Below are positions 15,205 to 22,336 of a stretch of 64,000 bases of DNA, one piece after another. A program made the position numbers and the translations under genes. The DNA comes from an uncultured Spirochaeta sp. (GTDB lineage: Bacteria; Spirochaetota; Spirochaetia; DSM-27196; Alkalispirochaetaceae), in contig CAJWEZ010000004.1 in NCBI GenBank assembly GCA_913030605.1, positions 1 through 64,000 on the forward strand, given 5' to 3'. How positions within the stretch are numbered: position 1 is the stretch's first letter; each line of letters opens with the position of its first letter. The notes under the pieces are model-generated. The model saw only the letters and a program-made list of their open reading frames with translations. It did not search any database and was not told where the DNA came from.

Positions 15205-15962
15205 CACTGACCGAGTTTGACGACCTGATCCACGCGACGCTGCCGATCGACGAGTTCGCCCGCATCGACGGATCCAAAAACGGTCTGCAGGTTGACCGCC
15301 TCAACCAGACCGTCTCCCGTGTCGCCGTGGCGGTGGATGCCGCCATGGAGACGTTTGAGCGCGCCGCGGAGTGGGGGGCCGACCTGCTCTTCGTGCACCA
15401 TGGGCTCTTCTGGGGGCGGGAGCAGGTGATCACCGGCGAGCATTCGCGGCGTATCCGCTTCCTGCTGGAGCACGACATCGCGCTGTACGCCGTCCACTTG
15501 CCGCTGGACGCCCACCTGTCCCTCGGGAACAACGCCGGCATGGCCGAGGCGCTTGCGCTCCGGGAGGTGGAACCCTTCGGGCTGGTGAAGGGTCTCCCGA
15601 TCGGCGTCGCCGGCGAGTTCCCCGCTCCCGTGTCGGTGGACCAGGTTGTGGACACGCTGTTCGGAGAGCGGTATCGCCCGCTGTCGGTCCTGCGGTTCGG
15701 ACCGGAGGCGGTCAGGACAGTCGGTATCATCTCCGGCGGTGCGCCGCTGGAGGTGGACCAGGCGATCGAACAGGGACTCGACCTGTATATCACCGGCGAT
15801 GCAAACCACATCGCGTACCATCGTTGCCGCGAGTCCGGGATCAATGCTATTTTCGGCGGGCACTACGCAACGGAAGTGTGGGGAGTACAGCGTGTCGGTA
15901 GAATGCTCGCGGACGAGTCCGGTCTGGAAACTGCTTTTCTCGATGTCCCGACAGGACTCTGA
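15201..15962 (+). CDS. NIF3-like dinuclear metal-centre protein
   Basis: A 253-residue member of the NIF3/YbgI family, hexameric proteins with a two-metal site and an annotated but doubtful GTP cyclohydrolase activity. Metal ligands are visible in FVHHGLFWG (near residue 70), AVHLPLDAH and the C-terminal FGGHYATEVWGV. The ATG at 15201 overlaps the stop of the regulator (ATGA), which sets the start; the track's earlier start lies inside the upstream gene. lspA begins inside its last 20 nt. Confidence 0.93.
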   Translation: MTLTEFDDLIHATLPIDEFARIDGSKNGLQVDRLNQTVSRVAVAVDAAMETFERAAEWGADLLFVHHGLFWGREQVITGEHSRRIRFLLEHDIALYAVHLPLDAHLSLGNNAGMAEALALREVEPFGLVKGLPIGVAGEFPAPVSVDQVVDTLFGERYRPLSVLRFGPEAVRTVGIISGGAPLEVDQAIEQGLDLYITGDANHIAYHRCRESGINAIFGGHYATEVWGVQRVGRMLADESGLETAFLDVPTGL

Positions 15963-16524
15963 AACCCGCCCGGCGCGGTCGGCGGGGGGAGACGGGCTGC
16001 GCGGTGCCCCGACTCCGCGTGAGCTGTGGACCCCATTGATCCTGGCGGCGGCGATCGTTCTGGTGGATCAGGTCACCAAAGCGATCATCGTGGCGCACGT
16101 TCCGCTCTACTATCGCACCGGGTTCTCCATCGAGGTTCTGGGGGATTTCTTCCGGATCATTCACGCCCGCAATCTGGGTATCGCCTTCAGCATTGGTGAC
16201 GGTCTGCCGTTCTGGCTGCGGAAAGCGCTGTTTGTGGCGGTTCCCGTCGCGGTGCTGGGTGTACTGGTCGGCTCTCTGTATCGCAGTCGCGATCTCACGA
16301 GGACGCAACGCTGGTATGTGGCGGCGATCATCGGCGGCGGTGTGGGGAACATCATCGACCGCGTGTTCCGTCCACAGGGGGTGGTGGACTTCCTGGATGT
16401 GAAGTTCTACGGTCTCTTCGGCCTGGAGCGCTGGCCAACCTTCAACGTTGCCGACTCCAGCGTTGTGGTCGGGGGGGTGCTTCTGGTTCTCACAATGTTT
16501 TTTTCTTCGGACGGACAGGCATGA
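15943..16524 (+). CDS. lspA: lipoprotein signal peptidase II
   Basis: Cleaves the signal peptide of prolipoproteins after diacylglyceryl modification at the inner membrane, and so serves the many lipoproteins coded nearby. The 193-residue protein has about 30 extra N-terminal residues and then four membrane segments. The catalytic Asp pair is in GGGVGNIIDRVF and FNVADSSVVVGG, and LVDQVTKAIIV and HARNLGIAFSIG are family motifs. The start ATG 15943 overlaps NIF3 by 20 nt; the rest of the track ORF is a frame shadow. Confidence 0.95.
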   Translation: MSRQDSETRPARSAGGDGLRGAPTPRELWTPLILAAAIVLVDQVTKAIIVAHVPLYYRTGFSIEVLGDFFRIIHARNLGIAFSIGDGLPFWLRKALFVAVPVAVLGVLVGSLYRSRDLTRTQRWYVAAIIGGGVGNIIDRVFRPQGVVDFLDVKFYGLFGLERWPTFNVADSSVVVGGVLLVLTMFFSSDGQA

Positions 16525-16802
16525 ACAAACGACTGAATTCGATTCTCTTCATCCTCGCGGCAACGATCGTGAATATTGTGGCTATGGTTCTGATCTTCGG
16601 GGTCCTGATGGTGCTGTTCGCGCGCTTTCTGGCACCCCAGCTCCCGCCGGGGGCCAACCAGATCATCCTGCTGATTCTGTTTGTCGGCTCCGTGGTGCTT
16701 ACCTACGTGGTCTACCACCGCTTTATGCGGTGGCTTTCCAACAAGTACAACCTCGAGCAGTACTTCGGACCGATCTTCGGCAAGGGCCAGGGCCGTCGCT
16801 GA
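16521..16802 (+). CDS. small two-helix membrane protein
   Basis: A 93-residue protein with two strong transmembrane helices (ILFILAATIVNIVAMVLIFG, residues 8-27, and ILLILFVGSVVLTYVVYHRF, residues about 48-67) and a basic cytoplasmic tail ending in GKGQGRR. It overlaps lspA by 4 nt and is surely co-transcribed. Small proteins in this position downstream of lspA recur in spirochaetes as far as I recall; the function is unknown. Confidence 0.75.
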   Translation: MNKRLNSILFILAATIVNIVAMVLIFGVLMVLFARFLAPQLPPGANQIILLILFVGSVVLTYVVYHRFMRWLSNKYNLEQYFGPIFGKGQGRR

Positions 16803-18419
16803 TCAGTACCCGTCGGACATCGCCCGGTTCTGATCCTTCTTGTACAGCTCCTGGTACACGAACCCGCGGTTCTTGAGTTCGTCCTTGACGTCCTGCGGGA
16901 ACGGCATGTAGCGCCAGAAAATACCGCGTACCTCGCGGTCGAGCTTCTGCGTGCCCTCGCTCTCTTTTCCGATCCACAGGCTGTAGTCCTGGATAAACTG
17001 ATCCTTCACGTCACCCTTGAGCTTCTGCTCGGTGAACCATTGGTAGTACCAACCCGTGAGTCCCTCTTCCATCCAGTAGTGGGCGGCCTTCTCCTTGGCC
17101 ACCTGCCAGCGCAGGTCCCCCAGCGCCGAAATGACCGCCGTGCGAAGATCCTTCGGAAACATGGGGATCGCCAGACGCCCGCGGCTGGTCGCGCGGTTGT
17201 AGCGCTCGAACGGTTCCCAGCAGATCCCGACGTCTCCGTAGCACGGAACCAGAATCACGTTGGGCACGATTCGCGTGGTCTTCTGCTTGAACGTCCGTTC
17301 GAAGATGCCCGGGTCCAGACGTTCCACGTCCGCCAGCACGTTGTTGACGTTTTCCCGGGTTGCCACACTGCCGAGACCGCTCCGGAAGTACTGCTTGTAG
17401 AGCAGGGGGAAGTGGTTGCCCTGGCGTCCCACGCAGAGTTTGGCCATCTGCCGGACGGTGCCCATCTCCTCTTCCGCCGCCTTGGTATCGACCTCCTCCA
17501 CCACGTCGCCCATCGCTTCTGCCTGGCTGCGAAGGTCGTTGTACTGGTCCTGATAGCGCTCCAGTTCGGCAAACGAACGGCTCATTTCCCGGCCCTGGTT
17601 GCTCAGTCGCCGCAGCTCGGTGGAGATGTCGGAGAACAGTCCGCGCTGGGTTTCGCTGTACGGTCCCTTCTCGCCGTTTGCCTCGGCGCGACTCTCGCGG
17701 TCCACGAGCTCACGCACCAAGCGCTGGAGGTTGCTCTCCTGCTCCGCCATCTCGCGGTTTCGCGTGCGGATCAGTTCGATCTGCGCCTCGACCTTGCCGC
17801 GGGCACTTTCGAGCTGGCGCCCTACCTTGCTGGCTTCCTTCCCCGCCTGGGGTTTGGTCTCGTCGGTTGCTGAGGCGTTGATCTCACCCCGCGCAACCAT
17901 GGCGAGCCATTCGTCCACGTAGTGGATCGGCTCCCCCAGCTCGTTCGCATCGATGATCTGCGCGATCATCAGCCGCTGGTCCTTGTCCAGCATCGTCGGA
18001 AGGAGAACACCGAAACGCAGCACCAGCTTTTTGGGATCCGGCAGGCCCGCGTAGGCTTTGGCAGCGATGGAGCGTGTCAGCTCCCAGTACACCGGAATGA
18101 GCCGGTTGCGGTACAGGGACCGGTCCTCAGGATTGTCCGCCTTCAGGAACTGTGCGAGCGTGCTGTGGAGGCGTTTCGCGATCTCGCCTTCCCCGGTGAG
18201 CGCCTCCTGGTAGTAGTTGGCGTTGCGGAAGTAGTGCTTGGGCTCCTCTGTAACGTTCTCGACACGCTGGAAACGGCTGTCGTCGGCGGTCGACCCGCCA
18301 CCGTTTTCGTCGTCCAGCCCCTCGGCGGCGGGTTCGTCGAAGAGCGCCTCGAAGTCCGGGGCCTCTTCGGTCTCGTCGGAGACGAACAGATTGTCACTGG
18401 TGTCGAAAGAAGATGCCAT
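16803..18419 (-). CDS. conserved coiled-coil protein of unknown function
   Basis: A 538-residue cytoplasmic protein with no signal peptide or membrane helix. The first 60 residues are acidic and probably disordered (SDETEEAPDFEALFDEPAAE). Residues about 60-185 and 330-530 look globular, with VPCYGDVGICWEPFERYNRA and a Trp/Tyr-rich C-terminal part. Between them, residues about 200-330, lies a long charged coiled coil (EAQIELIRTRNREMAEQESN). No enzyme motif is apparent. TATAGT lies 6 nt before ATG 18419. It converges on the lspA operon and is divergent from a lipoprotein gene. Confidence 0.7.
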   Translation of the reverse strand: MASSFDTSDNLFVSDETEEAPDFEALFDEPAAEGLDDENGGGSTADDSRFQRVENVTEEPKHYFRNANYYQEALTGEGEIAKRLHSTLAQFLKADNPEDRSLYRNRLIPVYWELTRSIAAKAYAGLPDPKKLVLRFGVLLPTMLDKDQRLMIAQIIDANELGEPIHYVDEWLAMVARGEINASATDETKPQAGKEASKVGRQLESARGKVEAQIELIRTRNREMAEQESNLQRLVRELVDRESRAEANGEKGPYSETQRGLFSDISTELRRLSNQGREMSRSFAELERYQDQYNDLRSQAEAMGDVVEEVDTKAAEEEMGTVRQMAKLCVGRQGNHFPLLYKQYFRSGLGSVATRENVNNVLADVERLDPGIFERTFKQKTTRIVPNVILVPCYGDVGICWEPFERYNRATSRGRLAIPMFPKDLRTAVISALGDLRWQVAKEKAAHYWMEEGLTGWYYQWFTEQKLKGDVKDQFIQDYSLWIGKESEGTQKLDREVRGIFWRYMPFPQDVKDELKNRGFVYQELYKKDQNRAMSDGY

Positions 18420-18425
18420 GGCTCA

Positions 18426-18453
18426 ACTATAGCATGAAGCGGAGACGTGTTCA
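18426..18453 (-). promoter_or_regulatory. promoter of the coiled-coil gene
   Basis: Minus strand TGAACA (18453-18448), 16 nt, TATAGT (18431-18426) inside an extended TGC-TATAGT, 6 nt to the ATG. Confidence 0.55.
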
Positions 18454-18456
18454 GCA

Positions 18457-18485
18457 TTGCCGGCGCGTGAAGCCGCTGGTAGCTT
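18457..18485 (+). promoter_or_regulatory. promoter of the lipoprotein gene at 18492
   Basis: TTGCCG (18457-18462), 17 nt, TAGCTT (18480-18485), 6 nt to ATG 18492. Its -35 is 3 nt from the -35 of the divergent promoter. Confidence 0.55.
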
Positions 18486-18491
18486 AGATGT

Positions 18492-19337
18492 ATGAAACAG
18501 ATGATTCTGGCGGGGCTCGCGCTTGTGCTGGCAGGGTGCGCGACCCTCGAGCCACGGAACAACGCCACCGTGAATCCGGCGTTCACCCCCGCAGCCGCCA
18601 CCGCGTTCGCGGCGGCCGTCCCTGCTCCCGTAGCGCTCTCGGCGACCGACCCGTTTGCCCCGGAGCTGGTGGGGATCGTCGGCATCGACGAAACCACCGT
18701 GGCGCTCGTGTATGCCGCCCGCGGAGACAGTCGCGACGGCCGGATCGATTCGGTGATGCGGGTCGATCGAGTTGATCTGACGACGGGGACCGTGACCGCG
18801 ATCGGGGAGGGAACGCAACGCTTCACTGCGATCGCGACGAGTCCGCCGGCGATTGCAGATCTGGAGCAGAGCGGCAATCCCGACGACGAGGTTGATGACA
18901 ACGGACCCGGATTCGCGAACGTTACCGTACCGCGTCGGTGGGACCTTCGGTGGACCGTCCCGGCCTCAGGCGGTGACGGAGGTCTCCCGGTGCGCCTGTC
19001 GGTCCTGTACGTGGGGTCCGAAGTCCAGCAGGTTGAACTGACGGCAGAGGGACACCGGTACCGACTCCCGGACAGCGCGGTGACCGTGCGGAACGGCCTG
19101 GATGCACGGCTCTTCCGGCAGCTCGCAGCGACCTGGTGGGACGGTGGAACGCGGCTGGTGTTTCACAACGCGGTGCTCGACCTGGAGACCGGCGGGCAGA
19201 CGCCCCTGCTGGACGGCGTGCCGTCAACGTTTGTGGACAGCACGTTGCGCCTTCCGGGCAATCCGCACGCCGTCGGTGTTGTTTTCGGTGAGTTGCGGGT
19301 GAGTCGGGAGCTGGCCGTGCTCGGACTGCGCGATTGA
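18492..19337 (+). CDS. predicted lipoprotein, unknown function
   Basis: A 281-residue protein with a short signal peptide and lipobox LAGC (cysteine near residue 17), so it should be lipidated and anchored after processing by LspA. The mature part is beta-rich with an acidic linker (GNPDDEVDDNGPG). No family recognised. The gene stops 5 nt before inverted-repeat element copy 2, which may end its transcript. Confidence 0.72.
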   Translation: MKQMILAGLALVLAGCATLEPRNNATVNPAFTPAAATAFAAAVPAPVALSATDPFAPELVGIVGIDETTVALVYAARGDSRDGRIDSVMRVDRVDLTTGTVTAIGEGTQRFTAIATSPPAIADLEQSGNPDDEVDDNGPGFANVTVPRRWDLRWTVPASGGDGGLPVRLSVLYVGSEVQQVELTAEGHRYRLPDSAVTVRNGLDARLFRQLAATWWDGGTRLVFHNAVLDLETGGQTPLLDGVPSTFVDSTLRLPGNPHAVGVVFGELRVSRELAVLGLRD

Positions 19338-19342
19338 TGGTC

Positions 19343-19494
19343 CCGGGGGCTGTATCCAGAACGTTGTTGCAAAACGGCTGCGAACTCGCGGTCCGGAAAA
19401 CACTTGGGGCTGTTGAGACGCCCCCGCGGCCCGAACTCCTGACGGGGTCAGCACATACCTCCCGATCTGCAACATTCTTCTGTATACAGCCCGG
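19343..19494 (+). repeat. 150-bp inverted-repeat element, copy 2
   Basis: Left arm GGGCTGTATCCAGAACGTTG + TTGCA, right arm CTGCAACATTCTTCTGTATA + CAGCCC, forming a long imperfect stem. Length and internal landmarks match copy 1 at 85-235. Where the outer stem differs between copies (AGCAGT/ACTGC in copy 1, GGCTGT/ACAGCC in copy 2) both sides change together, so pairing is preserved. Copy 2 lies between the convergent lipoprotein gene and the tRNA-Ala terminator. Confidence 0.75.
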
Positions 19495-19504
19495 AGTGCA
19501 AACC

Positions 19505-19533
19505 AAAAAAAAAGACCGCCCGGAGGGGCGGTC
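19505..19533 (-). terminator. intrinsic terminator of tRNA-Ala
   Basis: On the minus strand GACCGCCC-CTCC-GGGCGGTC followed by nine T residues, 7 nt after the tRNA. Confidence 0.93.
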
Positions 19534-19540
19534 CCAATCG

Positions 19541-19614
19541 TGGAGGTGACGGGATTCGAACCCGTGACCCCTTGAATGCCATTCAAGTACTCTAGCCAAC
19601 TGAGCTACACCCCC
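19541..19614 (-). tRNA. tRNA-Ala (anticodon GGC)
   Basis: A 74-nt cloverleaf on the minus strand: acceptor GGGGGTG pairs with CACCTCC and includes the G3:U70 wobble that identifies tRNA-Ala. The D arm GCTCAGTTGGCTAGAGT, anticodon loop ATGGCAT on stem CTTGA/TCAAG, and T arm ACGGG-TTCGAAT-CCCGT are all intact. CCA is not encoded. Confidence 0.97.
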
Positions 19615-19696
19615 GACTGGCAGGCGCGGTGCGCCGTACGGTCTGTATTTCTACAGCGAATGCCGTCCGGTGTCAAGCACACGCGCGATCGCGGAT

Positions 19697-20443
19697 TCAC
19701 ACACCTCCGTGCCCGGTAAAGCCCGTATTGCCCCGATGGACAAAGCCGCGAATCAGCGCCGCCGTCCGTTTCGCCACCGGGGGAAACACGGCGAAATCGT
19801 CGTGCCCGACATCCTCCCCGCGGGGAAACACCGTGACCTCGGCGTCCAGGGCGGTCGCGAACCCACGGACCTCTTCACCGTGGACGATCCGGTCCGCGTC
19901 ACTCCCGATCACCAGCGACCGTTGCGGCACCCCGGCGGGAAACGCGTCGGTGTGGAACCAGCGGCGCTGCCTGCCCAGCGCCTTCAACGCGGAGCTTTCG
20001 TCGGCGGCGGTGGCAAAGACCGCGTTCTGGACGTCCTCGGGCACGGCGCGTCCAAAGAACCGCCGTCGCAGTTCCGACCGTCCCATGAGGCCCAGGGCGA
20101 ACCGCAGGCGGGTGATGGGGCCGAACGCCCGGCCGACATGGTTCCCGAAGGGACTCGCGATCACCACCAGGTGGGAGACCGTGTCCGGGTCCAGGTCGCG
20201 GGCAGCGAGGGCGGCAAGAACACCGCCGAGGCTGTGTCCCACCAGTGTGACCGGACCGGCGGCGCCGGCTCTCGTCTCCCTGCAGATATCGCCGACGGCG
20301 GCGACGCCGGCGTTCACGTCGGGGATGTTCATATCCGGTGTCTCGATGCGATCGAAGGAATCCGTGAGCTCCGCACGGAGCGCGTTCCAGAACGCCCCGC
20401 GGACTCCGTAGCCATGAATCAATACCAGAGGATGCGCGTACAT
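19697..20443 (-). CDS. alpha/beta hydrolase
   Basis: A 248-residue hydrolase of the alpha/beta superfamily. The oxyanion segment HPLVLIHGYGVRGAFW opens the protein, the nucleophile elbow is GHSLGG, and the acid and His of the triad fit DADRIVHG and GEDVGHDDF. It may be an esterase, lipase or thioesterase; its place beside an acyl-CoA dehydrogenase and a shared operator suggests acyl-ester substrates (inference). The start is set at ATG 20443; the track start adds 13 unlikely residues. Minus-strand TTGACC (20482-20477), 17 nt, TACTTT is a plausible promoter. Confidence 0.85.
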   Translation of the reverse strand: MYAHPLVLIHGYGVRGAFWNALRAELTDSFDRIETPDMNIPDVNAGVAAVGDICRETRAGAAGPVTLVGHSLGGVLAALAARDLDPDTVSHLVVIASPFGNHVGRAFGPITRLRFALGLMGRSELRRRFFGRAVPEDVQNAVFATAADESSALKALGRQRRWFHTDAFPAGVPQRSLVIGSDADRIVHGEEVRGFATALDAEVTVFPRGEDVGHDDFAVFPPVAKRTAALIRGFVHRGNTGFTGHGGV

Positions 20444-20470
20444 TGCGCTGCAGAAAGTACTTACACGTTT

Positions 20471-20510
20471 TCGGTCGGTCAACCGGACGATTTTTCTGTT
20501 GACCGTCCGG
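20471..20510. promoter_or_regulatory. operator-like inverted repeats between hydrolase and acyl-CoA dehydrogenase
   Basis: GGTCAAC (20477-20483) mirrors GTTGACC (20498-20504), and CCGGACG (20483-20489) mirrors CGTCCGG (20504-20510). The left part CGGTCGGTC resembles the palindromes at 27687 and 48340. The repeats cover the -35 boxes of both divergent genes, as expected for a repressor site. Confidence 0.6.
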
Positions 20511-20527
20511 CGGGGCCGGGTTAGGTT
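20499..20527 (+). promoter_or_regulatory. candidate promoter of the acyl-CoA dehydrogenase
   Basis: TTGACC (20499-20504), 17 nt, TAGGTT (20522-20527). The -35 lies in the operator. Confidence 0.45.
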
Positions 20528-20578
20528 GATAATAGAGTTGAATAGTCAGAAATAACGGATGCGGCGAAGGAGCACGAC

Positions 20579-22240
20579 ATGGAACACGCGGGAATCGGTT
20601 TTCTCGAGACGCTGTACGACGGCACCTGCAGGGAGGAACTCCTCTCGGCACCGGAGCGACCGGTGGACCGAGAAAAGGTAGACAGGTTTGTACAGCGATA
20701 CCTGGAGATCGTGGCGGACTACCGGCCGCTGGATCTGGAGAAGGACAGCCGCATTCCCGACGCACTCATGGCGTCCTTTCGTGATCTGGGCATTTTCGGT
20801 CTCACGATTCCGGAAGCGTACGGCGGTCTCGGGTTTTCCACCACCGAGTATCTCATGGTGGTGGAGGCGATGGCGAAATCGGATATGGCGCTGGTGCTGA
20901 TCCCGCTGGCGCACCTGTCGATCGGACTCAAGGGCATCGTTCTGTTCGCGTCGGAGGAACAGAAACAGCGCTACCTTCCGCCGGCGGCGTCCGGTGAGAT
21001 GGTGTTTGCGTACGCCCTCACCGAACCGAAGACCGGTTCCGACGCCCAGCACATCGAAACCGTCGCCCGCCTCTCGGAGGACGGATCGCACTACGTCCTC
21101 AACGGGGGAAAAACCTACATCACCAACGGCAACTACGCCGGTGCAATGACGGTCTTTGCTCAGCTCGACCCGGAGAATCGCCCTGGCCACATGGGGGCGT
21201 TTATCGTGGAGTCCGCGTGGGACGGCGTCTCGGTGGGGAAGGACATGCCGAAGATGGGACTCAAGGTCAGTTCCACCACCCCCATCCGATTCCGGGACGT
21301 GCGCGTGCCGCGCGAGAACCTGATCGGTGAGCCCGGCGACGGGTTCAAGATCGCCATGAACATCCTGAACTACGGCCGTCTGGGGCTGGGTGCCGCCAGC
21401 GCCGGGCTCATGAAGCAGTCGGTGGCGGACATGGAGCACCGCGCCACCACGCGCCGCCAGTTCGGCGTGCCGATCCGGGAGTTCGAACTGATTCAGGAGA
21501 AGATCGTTCGTGCCCGGGCCCACGCATTCGCCGCGGAGAACGTCACCCTCGCCACGGCGCGAATGCTCGAGCAGGACCCGTTGATGAACGTGGCGATGGA
21601 AAGTTCCCATACCAAGCGCTACGGGACCGACGAGTGCTGGAACACCCTCTACGATGCTCTTCAGACCGCGGGAGGGGCCGGATTCATCCAGTCCATGCCC
21701 TACGAGAAGCGCATGCGCGACTTTCGCGTGACCACGATCTTTGAGGGGACATCCGAGATACACGCGATTTACCCGCCCCTCACGGTATTCCGCCGTGTGG
21801 GAAAGATGCTGAAGGGAGCCGGTGTGCCGGCGCGGATGGCGGCGATTCTGCGCCTCAGTCGACCGGTGCTGTCACCGCGACTGGCGGGGAATGACCCGGT
21901 GCTGCGCCGGGCGATGAACACCGCCCGGCGGAGTGAAAAACTCTTCCGCCGGCTGCTGCGGTACGGGCTGGTCACCTGGGGGAAGGAGGTCGTGCACCAC
22001 GAGTTCTTCCTGCGGCGGATGACGCTGCTCAGTACGAGCCTCTACTGGCTGGTGAGTTCGGTCGCCGTCCTGCGGTGGCGCTTCGGGAACGCGCCGGTGG
22101 GGGACGAGGAGCGCGCCCTCATGGAGTATCTGATCGCCGAGGCGAAGGAAGTCCAGACAACGGCGGGCACCCCGACCGGCGGCGAGCGTGAGCGCGCGCA
22201 CCGGTCGGTGATGCGCGCCGTGACGCCCCGTTCAACGTGA
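20579..22240 (+). CDS. acyl-CoA dehydrogenase, long-chain type
   Basis: FAD enzyme that introduces the 2,3 double bond in the first step of beta-oxidation. The 553-residue protein has the usual core (YALTEPKTGSDAQ, GAFIVES, GLKVSSTTPIRFRDVRVP, QFGVPIREFELIQEKI) and the catalytic Glu in TTIFEGTSEIHAIY near residue 397. The additional 130-residue helical C-terminal region is like that of very-long-chain dehydrogenases (VLCAD/ACAD9 type). AAGGAG lies 6 nt before the ATG. A 17-bp tandem duplication supplies the stop codon. No ETF gene is in the window. Confidence 0.93.
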   Translation: MEHAGIGFLETLYDGTCREELLSAPERPVDREKVDRFVQRYLEIVADYRPLDLEKDSRIPDALMASFRDLGIFGLTIPEAYGGLGFSTTEYLMVVEAMAKSDMALVLIPLAHLSIGLKGIVLFASEEQKQRYLPPAASGEMVFAYALTEPKTGSDAQHIETVARLSEDGSHYVLNGGKTYITNGNYAGAMTVFAQLDPENRPGHMGAFIVESAWDGVSVGKDMPKMGLKVSSTTPIRFRDVRVPRENLIGEPGDGFKIAMNILNYGRLGLGAASAGLMKQSVADMEHRATTRRQFGVPIREFELIQEKIVRARAHAFAAENVTLATARMLEQDPLMNVAMESSHTKRYGTDECWNTLYDALQTAGGAGFIQSMPYEKRMRDFRVTTIFEGTSEIHAIYPPLTVFRRVGKMLKGAGVPARMAAILRLSRPVLSPRLAGNDPVLRRAMNTARRSEKLFRRLLRYGLVTWGKEVVHHEFFLRRMTLLSTSLYWLVSSVAVLRWRFGNAPVGDEERALMEYLIAEAKEVQTTAGTPTGGERERAHRSVMRAVTPRST

Positions 22241-22252
22241 CGCCCCGTTCAA
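22219..22252. repeat. 17-bp exact tandem duplication at the end of the acyl-CoA dehydrogenase gene
   Basis: CGTGACGCCCCGTTCAA is repeated head to tail (22219-22235, 22236-22252); the TGA stop lies in the second copy. A second short repeat, GGTCGCGGTC twice, follows near 22295-22320. Confidence 0.9.
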
Positions 22253-22336
22253 CCCAACACCCCGGCAGGCGCGGTGATCGCGCGACGCCGGGTCGCGGTC
22301 ATACCGGTCGCGGTCGCCGGAGGGAACGCATCAGCG

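Noticed and set aside
85-19494. Inverted-repeat elements as integron attC sites
   Set aside because: attC sites need RYYYAAC and GTTRRRY ends; these are absent, and there is no integrase or cassette array.
20484-20510. Hairpin CCGGACG/CGTCCGG as a terminator of the hydrolase gene
   Set aside because: It lies upstream of the divergent genes, not after one, and fits an operator better.
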